Below, piece after piece: positions 11,420 through 23,400 of a stretch of 64,000 bases of DNA. Both the position numbers and the translations under genes were made by a program. The notes beneath the pieces were generated by a model. That model had not been told where the DNA came from and did not search any database. It was given only the letters and a program-made list of their open reading frames with translations. Position 1 is the stretch's first letter; each line of letters opens with the position of its first letter. The DNA is from Chlamydomonas reinhardtii (Eukaryota; Chlorophyta; Chlorophyceae; Chlamydomonadales; Chlamydomonadaceae): the NCBI RefSeq assembly GCF_000002595.2, contig NC_057016.1:1184735-1248734 (forward strand), in the 5' to 3' direction.

Positions 11420-14400
11420 TACACACACACCACATGTCGTCCATGAGCGCACCCGCGGTCCCCCAGTCCCACCGCCTCACCGCCGGCTCCTGGCCGCGCA
11501 CCGCCGCGTCCTGCAGCGCCAGGCCGCGCACGTGCGACCCCGGCAGCGACCGCACCGCCGCCTCCAGCGCCGCCGGCGCCGCCAGACACGCCCCCAGCCA
11601 ACTGCTGCCGCTGGTGCGCAGGCTCACGCTCACGTCCGCCGGCCCTGCAACCACCAACGGCATTGGCTCCCAGGCGGCGGCGGCGGCGCCGGCAAGGCCC
11701 ATGTCGCTTTGAGAGATAAACGGGCGCGGTGCCGAGCTGGCACCGGCCCGGCCGCCGCCACTGCCGCCGCCGCCTGCCGGCGTGCCGTGCTTGCTAGCGC
11801 TCGGCGGCGCGGAGGTGCTGCCGAGGCGCGCAGTGGACATGCTAGCGCTTGTGGGACTTGTGGGACTTGTCACAGCCCCCAGCAGGCCTGCGCTCGTGCC
11901 CGGCTGCTGCCCCTGTTGCTGCTCCAGCGGCTGCTGTGGCTGCTGTGGCTGCTGCTGCGCCGCGCTGCTCCAGTCCAGCCCCTGCCAAATGAACACGCCC
12001 TGGTGGTTGTGCGCCGAGTCGTGGCGGATGGCGGCGAGTGAGTGGTCGGCGGTGTCGACGGCCACCCAGTTGTACAGCGTCTTGTGTGCGCCGTGAGCCT
12101 GAGCGGGTGTGGCAGGCGGCGGCGCCCGGCGATGGCGTCAAGTCGAGCAACAGCAGCATGCGGTGTTAGGATGTGAAGGCAGCATCAGACACCGGCAAGC
12201 ATGATACAGCGTTGCGCAGCGGGAGCTCTTCCTTTGCTTCGCTCTGCTTCGCTTTGCTTTGCGTTGCCCCGCCCACAACAGGAGGGCACAGGCCGTGAGC
12301 ACCCACACCTGTCCTGTCCCCTGACGCACTTATCCACTCGCTGCCACCCCCGCCCCACCTGCCACTCCGACAGCACGCGCATCACGAAGCGCCGAAGCCG
12401 CGGGCAGCTGCGCCGAGCCGCCGCCAGCAGCCCCGGCGGCGGCAGCAGCGTACGACCCATGCCGTCGCAGCTAACCGCCAACCGCAGATCTTCCAACCGC
12501 TGCAGCGCCGCCAGCGCCGCCATGAAAACCGCCATGTGCTCATCCGCCAGTGCATAGGAAGGCGAACGGCCGGCGGCCGGCGGCGCCCACGCGCGGTGCA
12601 TTGCAGCTGCGCGAAGCAAAGCGCTGACAACATCGCCATCGGGTTCAGAACCCGAGCTACTGCCACTGCTGCTGCTATTGCTGCTGCCAATTCCACCGCC
12701 ACTGCTGCGGGCTGCGCCAGGCTGGCGCCTGCCGCGCCATCGCTCCAGCTCCAGATGTCTGTCGCGATCCTCCGGACCGACCCCCAGCCCGTCATCATCT
12801 TCGCTGTCCACGTCATCATCACATTCCGCACCCGCATCTGCCGCCATGCCGGCGCCGCCGCCGCCGGCGCCCACGGCTCCACCGGCACCTCCACCCGGTG
12901 GCGTCGCGCCGACTGCAGCCGTACCCTGGCTGCCACCTGGCCGCCGCCGCTGCTGCCGACTGCGCCTTTCACGTGCCATCGTGGACGCGGACGGGGGCGG
13001 GGGCGGCTGCTGCACCTGCGGTGGCAGCACGTGCCAGCGCACCCCCTGCGGCTGCGCCTGCGGCTGTGCCGGCGGCTGGCGTGCGGGCCAGGTGACCGCG
13101 ACGTGCAGCGCGGCCAGGGCGGTGAGGGCGGTCACGGCGGCCGCCAGCTGGTCCACAGGCAACGGGCAGTCGCTGCACAGCCGCGTGAGCTGCGGGGAAG
13201 GGGGCAGGGGCGGAGGCAGGCGGGTGAGCGGGGGTGGCAAGGCCGAGGCCGTTGAGTTGGTGGTGGTGCTGATTGATGGCGAGCAGCAAGAGGAAGGTTA
13301 CAAGACGCCCGCCCACTGCCCGCTCCCGCACACCTGTGTGAGGCCGCTGAGCCGCGACAGCAGCGGCGCCCCAAACGCCACACCGCACAGCTCGAGCGAC
13401 CGCAGGCCCCGCAGCGCCGACAGCGCCCCCAGGCCGGGGCAACGCAGGCGCCGCAGCGAGGGGGCAGGCGCGGCGGCGCAGCAGCAGCAGTGGCTGCAGC
13501 CAGGCTGGTCGCAGCCCGCATGCGCGCCGGACGCAGCGGCAGCGAATGAGTTGCTGGCAGCTCCCGCAGCAAAGGCGGGGAACGCGTTTTGTCCGGGTTC
13601 ATAGCCGGCGGCTCTTAGAGCGTCCCCTCCTGAACATTCGGTAGGAAGGGAATCGCTGCGGCCCCCGCCACCAATCCTGCTAGGACAGCAATCTGAGGAG
13701 GCTGCCGGTCCCGGCGGTGGCGCCGACACGATTCCGGCGGTGGGGCTGGACGCGCCGTGCTGAATGCGCAGGTGCTGCTGCCCGCTCGCCGCCAGCCGCC
13801 GGAGCACCTGAGACAGCGGCTTCTGACTGGCCTCGGCCGCTGCCGCTGCTACTGCTCCGCGCCCCTTGCCGCTGCTTCCTTTGCGGTCGGCCCCTCCGCC
13901 CCGGTCCCCGCCCCCGCCGTCTCCGCCTTCCCACATGTCTGTCAGGGTGAGCACCAACTGTCCATCTGTCTGCAGGCTACGACCAAGCGCCCGGTACAGC
14001 CAGTCTAAATGCGCCAGCACAGGCGCCGCCGCTGCTGCGAGAGCAGGCTGGGCAGCAGCGGGGCTGGTGCTGTGAGAGGGCCCGGCGCCTGCCCCAGCCC
14101 CGGTGGCGGCGACGGCGCCGCCACCCCGCTTGCGTCCACGTGCCGCCGCCTTGCCGGAACCGCGTTTGGCTGCGGGTGCCGTGGCGGCAGGATTGGGTGT
14201 GTGGGTGCTGCAGCGCAGCGGCACCACCAGGTGGGGGTGCAGGTGTGACAGCGGCACAGTACGCCAGCTGCGGCACACCAGGCGCAGAGCCTGTTACGCA
14301 ATGGGAGCGTGAGGGGTCAGGCGCGCTATTCGCACGCATGCATAGGTGCGCACATGTCTTACGAGATGCAATCCTACCTGGCTGGTGGCGCTATCCCGAC

Positions 14401-14901
14401 AGCGGGCTTGGATGAGCTGCAGGCAGCGACAGGAGACGATGGAGAGGGCGGCAGAAAAGGGCTGAAGGGGCTCATGAAGAAGTGGCTTTGTTTGCGAGTC
14501 TTAGCCCCCAGTACGCCGAGAGTTGAGACATGGGCTGGCGTGTGTGCGGGCTGCACTGCACTGCAACGCTCGGCCGCTGGCCCGCCGCGACGGCTCAAGT
14601 GGCCGGTCAGCTGGCCGGGGGGTCAGCGGCGGAAGGTGCTGGGCCCAAAACGCCACCCTAGCATTCCTCCCGCCCTTTAAGCACAATGCACCAGCATCAC
14701 ACCTGCAGAAGCTCGCCCGGAAGGTCTTGCCACTGAGACCTCGGGCCTGCGAGCACGAATGCAGCTGCGACATTCCCTCGGCAGCATTGGTGCAAGGCGC
14801 CGGGCGCCGGCCACATCACATGCACCAATCATGCCAAGCGCACCTGTAGCTTCGTCTCGCCTCAGCTGCTTCGCCACGGGTGTCGGAGGAGCGCTCTCCA
14901 T
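8420..14901 (-). CDS. F-box / leucine-rich-repeat protein
   Basis: This is a probable substrate receptor of an SCF ubiquitin ligase. Proposed exons, in transcript order: 14901-14844, 14746-14703, 14416-14378, 14290-13334, 13189-12359, 12098-11427, 11287-10432, 10251-about 9197 and 8977-8420, about 1690 residues. The F-box is split over exons 2-4: DLPGELLQ, then LIQARCRDSATSQ, then ALRLVCRSWRTVPLSHLHP. Degenerate leucine-rich repeats follow (LSALRGLRSLELCGVAFG; LPSLTSLSLEASCPQWLDV; LRTLQLDVPG), with long Ala, Ser, Gly and acidic insertions. The end (EAWMRRLQARLPLCLI) resembles a terminal repeat. The short F-box exons fit in phase, which supports them. Two junctions are uncertain: the donor of exon 6, inside a CA/TG repeat, and the donor of exon 8 (9197 or 9207). 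Target proteins are unknown. Confidence 0.72.
11349..11430. repeat. (CA)n microsatellite
   Basis: About 80 bases of CA dinucleotides with a few CATA interruptions lie in intron 6 of the F-box/LRR gene, directly at the splice donor on the minus strand. Several alternative GT donors are therefore possible there. Confidence 0.9.
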
Positions 14902-15483
14902 ACGGTATACCCAGAAATGCTTTCCACCTGCGCCACGTTTGCCCTATGTATGAGATTTATTAATTCATGTGCTGCTCAATATATACTGTGGGAATTGTAA
15001 TATCTCCAAGCATGAGGTGTCTGGGTTCATACGGCGAGACTTGTTGAGTGGAAATCGCATCACAATCGCAAAAGCCGCATGCCGCAGGGATGTCAGAACA
15101 TGCAAATGAGGACCGTGCGGGGGATCGCGCGCAGCAAGGGACTAAAGTGCGATGGGGCGATCGAGGGCGATCGAGGTTGACAACTGCACGGTTTTGTGAT
15201 TACGGCAACCGCACGGTTGTCGACAGGGTCTGCTGCCGGCTGTGCTGAGCTGCAGGATGCTGCTCGCCCCAATATCTTTGTTGTTCCCAGCCTATCTGCT
15301 GCAGAGCCTGCACAGATAGGCAATGCGAATGCGGGCCGATCGGCCCATGCGATTGCGAGACCAGTTCACTTATTCGTAACATTGCCATGCACGAAAAAAA
15401 TCTCTCATGTCAACAATGTAGCTCAGGGGCGCCTGATGTAGTTCTGCCTCGTCCCCGGGACAAAGTTACCAAGGAAAAAAGGT
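14902..15483. other. intergenic, F-box/LRR promoter side and H3 3' flank
   Basis: This is an AT-richer stretch upstream of the F-box/LRR start, with a TATATA string near 14980. It runs into the 3' flank of histone H3. No open frame with coding character was found. Confidence 0.5.
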
Positions 15484-15499
15484 GGTGTTGAGAAACACC
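15484..15499 (-). terminator. histone 3' hairpin of H3
   Basis: A perfect 6-bp stem with a four-base loop; the minus strand reads GGTGTT TCTC AACACC. It lies 82 bases after the H3 stop and is followed by a T-rich run in the transcript direction. The same hairpin follows all four histone genes, which indicates replication-type mRNAs processed at a stem-loop. Confidence 0.93.
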
Positions 15500-15580
15500 G
15501 AGTTTTTGTGTTGCGCCGCCTGCTGCCGTCGCGCTCAAGACAGCGGGGAAACGCCAGAGGCAGTGCAGGGGCCAGGGCAT

Positions 15581-16617
<1,037 letters not shown>

Positions 16618-16716
16618 GCGGCGCGTAAACCCTCGCACGATGTACGGTATCCACCCCGTCTTTCCTCTCCGGGGGGAAGCGGAGCCTGCCGCGGCGTGCC
16701 TGGACCCAAAAAACTC

Positions 16717-16732
16717 GGTGTTTCTCAACACC
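16717..16732 (+). terminator. histone 3' hairpin of H4
   Basis: GGTGTT TCTC AACACC, identical in sequence to the hairpin of H3 and preceded by AAAAAACTC. It marks the processed 3' end of the H4 mRNA. Confidence 0.93.
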
Positions 16733-17459
16733 ACCCTCATCCACGGACTTCTGCTCTTTGTGCCTGTTTTGGCCTGCCTTGGGTGGCGTTCGATGTCGCG
16801 AAGGCATTGCCTGCTTGCCGGCCACTACGGAATGTTGAATGCAACCGCCATCGCCCGTATCCTCCGTCCGCTGCTAGTAGTCAGGCAGGAGGCCTTTGTG
16901 CCGAAGGATGGTTCAAGCGAGTGCTGTGGTTCGAGGGAGCCCTCATCAGCCATGCCGGCAGGCTGCGGGTCCGTGTGTCGGGCTCGGGCCAGCTGTAACC
17001 TGCGCCGCCCGCGTGCATCACGGTTCCCCGCAACCCAGCTCTCCCTCGGATGTCGCCACTCCGCAAGCCCTGCCACGACTCCCAGTGCCCTCATAACCAG
17101 GGTCGCGGACGCACCACAGCTTTGTAGGATCATTCCACATCATTTGCGGTACGTAAGGTCCAGCATGGGCGGCATGGCCCGCTCCCCAGCACGACCCAAG
17201 GCGGCACCCATGCGCCTTCATGACGGGTCCAACCCTGTCCAAGGCACAACTACGTCCCGAGTTCGTCCCGCTCAGCGGCTCAGGGCAGCCCTTGTCCGCG
17301 GCATGTTGTCTGTCTCATCCAGAGCCGTTGGAGGTGTGGTGCGTGCTTGGAGGTGACTAGGTGAGGCCGTTGGAGCCGTTGAACTGTTTGTGAATTTATG
17401 TATTGATTGGTCATCGCAGCATGATCTAGCGTGGGCCGTGGAGAGAGGGCATGCAGAGA

Positions 17460-17497
<38 letters not shown>

Positions 17498-17728
17498 TTA
17501 TGCGTGGCATGCATGCTGGATGGACCTTGTCCCGGCCGAGGATTCCAACCCGCCAGCCAGAGCTGCCCCGCGACCTGCCTGCCACTTAGACAGGCATGGA
17601 CTGAAACTGGAAGGCGCCGATGGGCACCTGCCCTTGCCAATGCGTACTGCGGCCATACCTGGGGCCCAGCAACCCATACCAACTGCCACGTGAAATCATG
17701 TCACCAACCCGTACCAAGTGAGTGTGGT
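16733..17728. other. region between the two histone pairs, with a (TA)n repeat
   Basis: This separates the 3' ends of H4 and H2B. It contains a pure TA dinucleotide run at 17461-17493. An open frame beginning in H4 sequence and running to 17356 has no motif or coding character and looks accidental. Confidence 0.6.
17461..17493. repeat. (TA)n microsatellite
   Basis: About 16 TA units without interruption, in GC-rich surroundings between the H4 and H2B 3' ends. Confidence 0.95.
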
Positions 17729-17744
17729 GGTGTTGAGAAACACC
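17729..17744 (-). terminator. histone 3' hairpin of H2B
   Basis: The minus strand reads GGTGTT TCTC AACACC, a 6-bp stem with a four-base loop. It lies about 45 bases after the H2B stop codon. Confidence 0.93.
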
Positions 17745-17789
17745 GAGATTTGCTTTTATGTTTGGTACAGGCGTCCGCCGAGAAGGCGC

Positions 17790-18260
17790 TTAGCCTGAGG
17801 TGAACTTGGTCACGGCCTTGGTGCCCTCTGACACCGCGTGCTTAGCCAGCTCACCGGGCAGCACCAGGCGCACGGCGGTCTGGATCTCGCGAGAGGTCAC
17901 GGTGGGCTTCTTGTTGTAGCGGCTCAGCTTGGAGGCCTCGGTGGCCACCTTCTCAAAGATGTCGTTGATGAAGCTGTTCATGATGGACATGGCCTTGCTG
18001 CTGATGCCGGTGTCGGGGTGCACCTGCTTGAGCACCTTGTATATGTACAGCTTGTAGGTCTCCACGGCGCTCTTCTTCTTCTTGTCCTTCTTCTCGCCAT
18101 CGCCCTTGGGCTCCTTGGCGGCCTTCTTGGCAGGCTCCTTCTTGGCCTTCTTCGCGGCCTTCTCGGCCTTGGGCTTGGCCTCAGCCTTTGCAGTGGCCTC
18201 GGCGCCCGCCTCCTGGGTCGCGGCACGGGTCGCGGGCTTCTCGTCCTTCTTGGGAGCCAT
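17790..18260 (-). CDS. H2B: histone H2B
   Basis: Core histone of 156 residues without introns. It starts [19 protein letters not shown]; the open frame extends further upstream but this is the family's start. The long Ala/Lys N-terminal tail ([19 protein letters not shown]) is typical of green algal and plant H2B. The histone fold begins at about [20 protein letters not shown]. The end AVTKFTSG contains the lysine that is monoubiquitinated in other eukaryotes. The gene is divergent from H2A. Confidence 0.98.
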   Translation of the reverse strand: MAPKKDEKPATRAATQEAGAEATAKAEAKPKAEKAAKKAKKEPAKKAAKEPKGDGEKKDKKKKSAVETYKLYIYKVLKQVHPDTGISSKAMSIMNSFINDIFEKVATEASKLSRYNKKPTVTSREIQTAVRLVLPGELAKHAVSEGTKAVTKFTSG

Positions 18261-18563
18261 TTTTTTGAAATTGGGAGATAAGAGTATTGAAATTGCAAAC
18301 GTGTCAGGTAGGGGCTGAAAAACTGAATGCAAGAAGGCAGCTTATGAGGGAGCTGGGCCGTTCGCGGGTTGGCCAGGGCGAGGCGAGCGGTTGTTTGACC
18401 CAACCGCCGGGGAGCGTTGACCAGCGTTGACCAGATGGCCAAGCCGAGCCGCCTCGGTTCTGGGCCTGCTGCATATAAGCGAAGACGCTTCCTGGAAAAG
18501 CACATCGCGCTTTGATCTCATAAACCTTTCACCTCGTCCGTCAAAACTCTCAAAGTCATTACA
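18261..18563. promoter_or_regulatory. shared divergent promoter of H2B and H2A
   Basis: These 303 bases separate the start codons. Two overlapping copies of GCGTTGACCAG lie at 18414-18424 and 18424-18434, and a TTTGACC string is near 18395. A clear TATA box (GCATATAAGC) for H2A is at 18471-18480, and CATAAGC on the minus strand near 18340 could serve H2B. The 11-mer is shared with the H3-H4 promoter. Confidence 0.82.
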
Positions 18564-18953
18564 ATGGCTGGTCGCGGCAAGGGCAAGACCTCTGGCAAGA
18601 AGGCCGTGAGCCGCAGCGCCAAGGCCGGCCTGCAGTTCCCTGTGGGCCGCATTGCACGCTACCTGAAGAAGGGCAAGTACGCCGAGCGCATCGGTGCCGG
18701 CGCGCCCGTGTACCTGGCCGCTGTGCTCGAGTACCTGACCGCTGAGGTGCTGGAGCTGGCCGGCAACGCCGCCCGCGACAACAAGAAGAACCGCATCGTG
18801 CCCCGCCACATCCAGCTGGCCATCCGCAACGATGAGGAGCTGGGCAAGCTGCTGGGCGAGGTGACCATCGCCTCGGGCGGTGTGCTGCCCAACATCCACG
18901 CCGTGCTGCTGCCCAAGAAGACTAAGGGCGGCAAGGGCGAGGAGACTGCCTAA
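18564..18953 (+). CDS. H2A: histone H2A
   Basis: Core histone of 129 residues without introns. It starts [20 protein letters not shown] and contains the conserved [20 protein letters not shown]. The tail [12 protein letters not shown] lacks an SQ(E/D) motif, so this is canonical H2A rather than H2A.X, and it does not look like H2A.Z. It is divergent from H2B. Confidence 0.98.
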   Translation: MAGRGKGKTSGKKAVSRSAKAGLQFPVGRIARYLKKGKYAERIGAGAPVYLAAVLEYLTAEVLELAGNAARDNKKNRIVPRHIQLAIRNDEELGKLLGEVTIASGGVLPNIHAVLLPKKTKGGKGEETA

Positions 18954-18997
18954 GCCGTAAGCGGTTCATTTCCGTTTGGGCTCTGCATAAAAAACTC

Positions 18998-19013
18998 GGT
19001 GTTTCTTAACACC
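18998..19013 (+). terminator. histone 3' hairpin of H2A
   Basis: GGTGTT TCTT AACACC: same stem as the other three, but the last loop base is T instead of C. It lies 44 bases after the stop. Confidence 0.92.
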
Positions 19014-20459
19014 ACCTTATTTGACATGGGAAGGGCCGAGTACTTCAGGATGGTGAGGGAGAGATGTCGTGGGAGTCGCGGCTGCGGGCCGCTGCGCCGC
19101 TGTGTCTATCCAAGTCAACCTACCATGTGCGCAACCTTCAGTACAGATAATGATGTATGCCTGCGTGTGATTTTGTCAGGTGGGATACTGTACGGGTACG
19201 TGTGCAGGGTGCGCTTGTGCAATGACTGCGGGCTGCCGACGACCTGCCATGCCGTGCCGCTATCAATGGCCCTCATTGTTACCTTACCGTGCTGCCGTCG
19301 GCCTCACTGTGTGGAGGAGGCGCAGGGCTGCTGCGCTTGGCTGGGATGGGAGTGCGGCGGTCGGGAAATTGACTGGAGAGCACTTGCTGGACAGCTGGAG
19401 CCTGGGGCCCGCCTGGCGGCTGTGCCCTAGAGCCGCCGTATGGTTTTGAATGCTACGGAAGACAATGAATGTCTATAAATGTTGCATGCTCTTAGTCTTG
19501 CTAATTGCTGCACCCAATCTTCCTTAGCACGGTCGGTACCTGTAATGCGGGGCAATTGGCTTTGCCTTACACTTTCGGCTGTGTACACAGCACGGCTTTT
19601 CCCCGTACCCGACAGCCTCCCCCTGTACTCAAACACGCACACACAGCGACTCCTCTCCTCTTTGCCATTTGCCAACGTGTTACGCACATACACGCGCTGT
19701 GGAATGCATATCTGCTGGTCACGGCACGCAAACTGATCTGCTCTGCTTGTCGATGCTGTCATCACCAACATCGTAGTCGCATACACACACGCGCACACGC
19801 CATCTAGCAAAGCCGACTCGCGTGACTCGCATCATCCAGGTCCGTGCAGTTCCAAGTGTCCGACCACCGAGGCGCGCCCTCGTCACCACTCGCCATTACC
19901 GGTACGCGCAAGTCGTTGTTATGTGACCTAAACATCACTACATCCGCACACGTCCTAGTCAGGTCCGGTTCTCCATAACGCCTTGCAGCGTGCTCGAACA
20001 CATATGCAGTTTTATTATGCGCGCACGGGCAGAGTCAGGTCTGGGGTGTGCATTGCAGTGCAGCCCAGCCCCTACCTTCTGCGCGTGCCTCCATCGGCCC
20101 GAGCTGCTACGAGCGCTCTAATGTCAAGGGCACACCCCATGCGTCTGTTGTACCCCCATAACAATCAACACGTACACATTTGGTACACAAAGACGCACAC
20201 CACGATACACGAAGGCAGCTGCGCCCCCCGCTTCACAGCACCCGCAGCGTCTCGCCGCCTCCCTCCCCGCAGCCAGACGGTCTGCTGCAGTGCCCGCACA
20301 CCGCAGCACCCCACCATCAGTGCCACCAAGCCGCGACAGCCCCTCACCTCCACCTCCACCTCTACCCCAACCTCAACCCCAGCCAAAGCCGCCTCACCCA
20401 ACCACAAAACCTCCTCACCCAACCACACAAAACCCTCACCCCCGTCACCGCCCACCACC
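19014..20459. other. intergenic, H2A and ALY 3' flanks
   Basis: This lies between the H2A hairpin and the stop codon of the minus-strand ALY gene. TTACA at 19567-19571 (TGTAA on the minus strand) is a possible ALY poly(A) signal. I see no gene. Confidence 0.5.
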
Positions 20460-23400
20460 TCAGCTGGTCATGGCCCGCGCCAGGTGCCCCTTGAGCCCCT
20501 GCACGCTCGCCACCACCTGCCGCAGCAGCGCCTCGTTGTGGCCGTCGCCGCCGCTGTGCAGCCGCAGCGCCGCCGCCGCCTGGTCCAGCGCCTCTGCGGC
20601 GGTGCCTGCGGGCACGGTGCCACTGGTGCAGCGCTGCACCGTGAACAACACGCCCACACAGCCCGTGATCACGTCGCGCAGCCAGGCCTCAGCATCCACG
20701 CCCCCCGGGTGCGGCGGCGGCTGTGGTTGAGGTTGCGAGGGGCTGAGGTCAGCGCCCGGCTCGGCGCCTGGCGGTGTCGGTGCCGGCTGCGCCGGTGCCG
20801 GCTGCGACTCTTGCGCCGGCAGGGAGCCGCTGCCGTCGGGCTGCTGCGGTGGCGCGCCGCCCCCGGCCTCCAGCTTCAACTGCAGCTGCTGCTGCTGGTC
20901 TGCGCCCTCGGTTGATACCGGCGCCCCGCCTGGGGGCAGCACCAGCGGCACAGTGCCACTGCCGGCAATGACGGTGCCCGCCACGCTCCCGGCTGCTGCT
21001 GCTACTGCCGGTTCCCCTCCGGCGGCGGCGGCGGGCTTGCTGCCGCTGCTGCTGCGGCAGGACTCCACCACTGCCCGCGCCTCCTCCATGGCCGCCTCCA
21101 CCACCTGCTCCGCCGTCATGAACTGCAAACACACATACACACAACACAGTCAAGGCAAAAGCATGGCAACGGAGATACATGTAAGGCAAGGCTTAGTGCG
21201 CGCCCGCAAACCCACGCCAAGGCAGTAAGTTTCGGCGGCAAGGGGCGCAAGGCGTGGCAGCGCTCGTTAAACAGCTGCCTTCACTACTGTAAGTCTTAGC
21301 CACGTCGCTCAACCCACCGTGCCCGCCAGCAACATGGACAGCGGCCCCAGCTGGGCCGGCAGCGCAAACGCGGACCCGCCCCCGCCGCCGCCCGCTGCAG
21401 CAGCTGCTGCGGCCGCCGCCGAGGGCGTGGACGCCGGCGCGCCGTTGCCGCCCGCCCCCGTGCTGCTGCGAGGTGGCGGCACCACCACTGGCACACCCTG
21501 CTCGTGCTGCTGCTGCTGCGCCTGCCCAGCGGCCTTGTACCCATCCGCTCCTGACTCGGGCAGCTGCTGCAGCAGCGCTGCAGGCGCCTGCTGCGGCGGC
21601 TGCGCCGCCGCCACCGCCGCCGCTGCGGCGGCGGAGCGCAGCCCCGCCGCCACTGCCTGCTGCTGTTGCTGCTGCTGCTGTTGCTGCTGCAGCGCCAGCA
21701 CCGCGCCGGCGCTGTTGGCCCCCGCCACCTGCTGCTGCCGCGCCTGCAGCCGCGCCAGCGCCGCCTCCAGCACCGCGTTCGTCTCCTTGAGCTGCAGCAC
21801 CACGCTGGTGTACTGCAGCTGGAAGTGCTCGGTGCGGCCGCCCGCCTCGTCGCTGTGCATGCCCATGGCCGCCTCGTTGTTCAGCTGCGCCAGCCGGGCC
21901 ACCAGCCCCTCCTTCACCTCCAGCGCCTGCTGCACCTCCGTCACCATAGCCGCCTCCTGCTCGCGCATCTGGGGGCAGGGGGGAGAGGAGAGGGGCAGGG
22001 AGAGGGATGGGCAGCGTGAGGCAGGGGCAGGCAGTCAGGCGCCGGGCAGGGCATCGCTACAGCCGACGGGGCCTGTCGGCGCCTCACGCCCCACGGTATA
22101 GCAAGCGCCACTGCACCGGTAGCGCTGCCCGCGCCCCTGCGGCGCTGCGTCACACAGCGCATCCGGCTTCTCCCTGGGAACAAGACCGATGCAAGAACAA
22201 CTCCCCTTCCCTCTACCCGTCCTGCACCACCGGCCGCCCCCCATCGGTCTCATACGGTACTCTTAGTGGGATAGGGCCAAACAACCCCCTCCCCCTCGCT
22301 CACCAGCTGGTTGTCCAGTCCCGGCGTCCACGAGCCCAGCGGCCGCCCCAGCGGCGCCGAGCCCGCCGCCGCCTGGCCCGCCATCGCCCTAGCACTGCCT
22401 CCTCCGCCTCCTCCACCGCCCATGGTGGGGCTGCCCAGCCCGCCCAGCAGGCCGCCCAGCAGCCCGCCGGCGCCGCCCATGCCGGCGGCGGCGCGCGCGG
22501 CGGCGGCGCGCAGCGGGTCGTGCGGGCGGCCGTTGAGCAGTTGCGGGTGGGGCGGGTGTGTGGCCAGCGGCAGGCAGTCGTGCGGGTCCAGCGGCATGAC
22601 GTCGGTGTCGCGGACCACATCGGCACCCAGCTCGGAGCGCAGGAACGACACCCTGGCCATGTGGGGGCGGGGTTACATTCATGATTAGTTAAGGAAGTGG
22701 ATGGGGGGCGGTGGGGGGTGCAGAGAGGGGGTAATATGCCCGGACACAGCGAGTAGGTCCCACTCCCATGCGCCATGTTGGCCTGCACATAGGCTGCCTA
22801 GTGCCTACACAGAGCAGAACGCGGTAGCGGGAGCCGCCACACGCACCCTGACGCCGCCTACCCTCACTCCGTTCTCCACATGAACGGCTACATCCCCACC
22901 CGACGTTAGCTCACTTGTACTTGTTGTGCTTGGCTGTGAGGATGACTCCGTCGTGCAGCAGGCGGCTGGTGGGGTGGCGCGCCGTGACCTCCTGCCCCAC
23001 CCGCAGCTGCCGCGGCAGCTCCGCCGGCAGCTCCAGGCCCATGCCCACCTCCTCGTACTTGAGCCGTGCGTGAGACCTGCACAACAGGTGGATTCCCAAA
23101 ATAAAACACGACGCCAGGTTGCAGAAGCAGGAATGCACCAGATGCAAGCGCCTAAAGCGCAACGCTGCCGTGCAATTGCGCCCGCTATGCATAATGCTAA
23201 CGCCAGCCAAGCCAAGCCGTGTGCCAAGACTGCCGCCGTGCCCAATCCCACCACTACCCCCACCCGAGCCCCACCTGTACCCCTCCAGCCTCAGGCGTTC
23301 CTCGCGCAGGAAGGCCGCCGACAGCCGCCGCGGCCGGCCCAGTGCGCCGCGCAGCACGCTCCACTCCAGCCGCGACAGCCGCGTGGTGGGCAGCTGCATG

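Noticed and set aside
11004-12041. Plus-strand open frame of 345 codons
   Set aside because: It is the antisense shadow of the F-box/LRR exons and includes a CA microsatellite.
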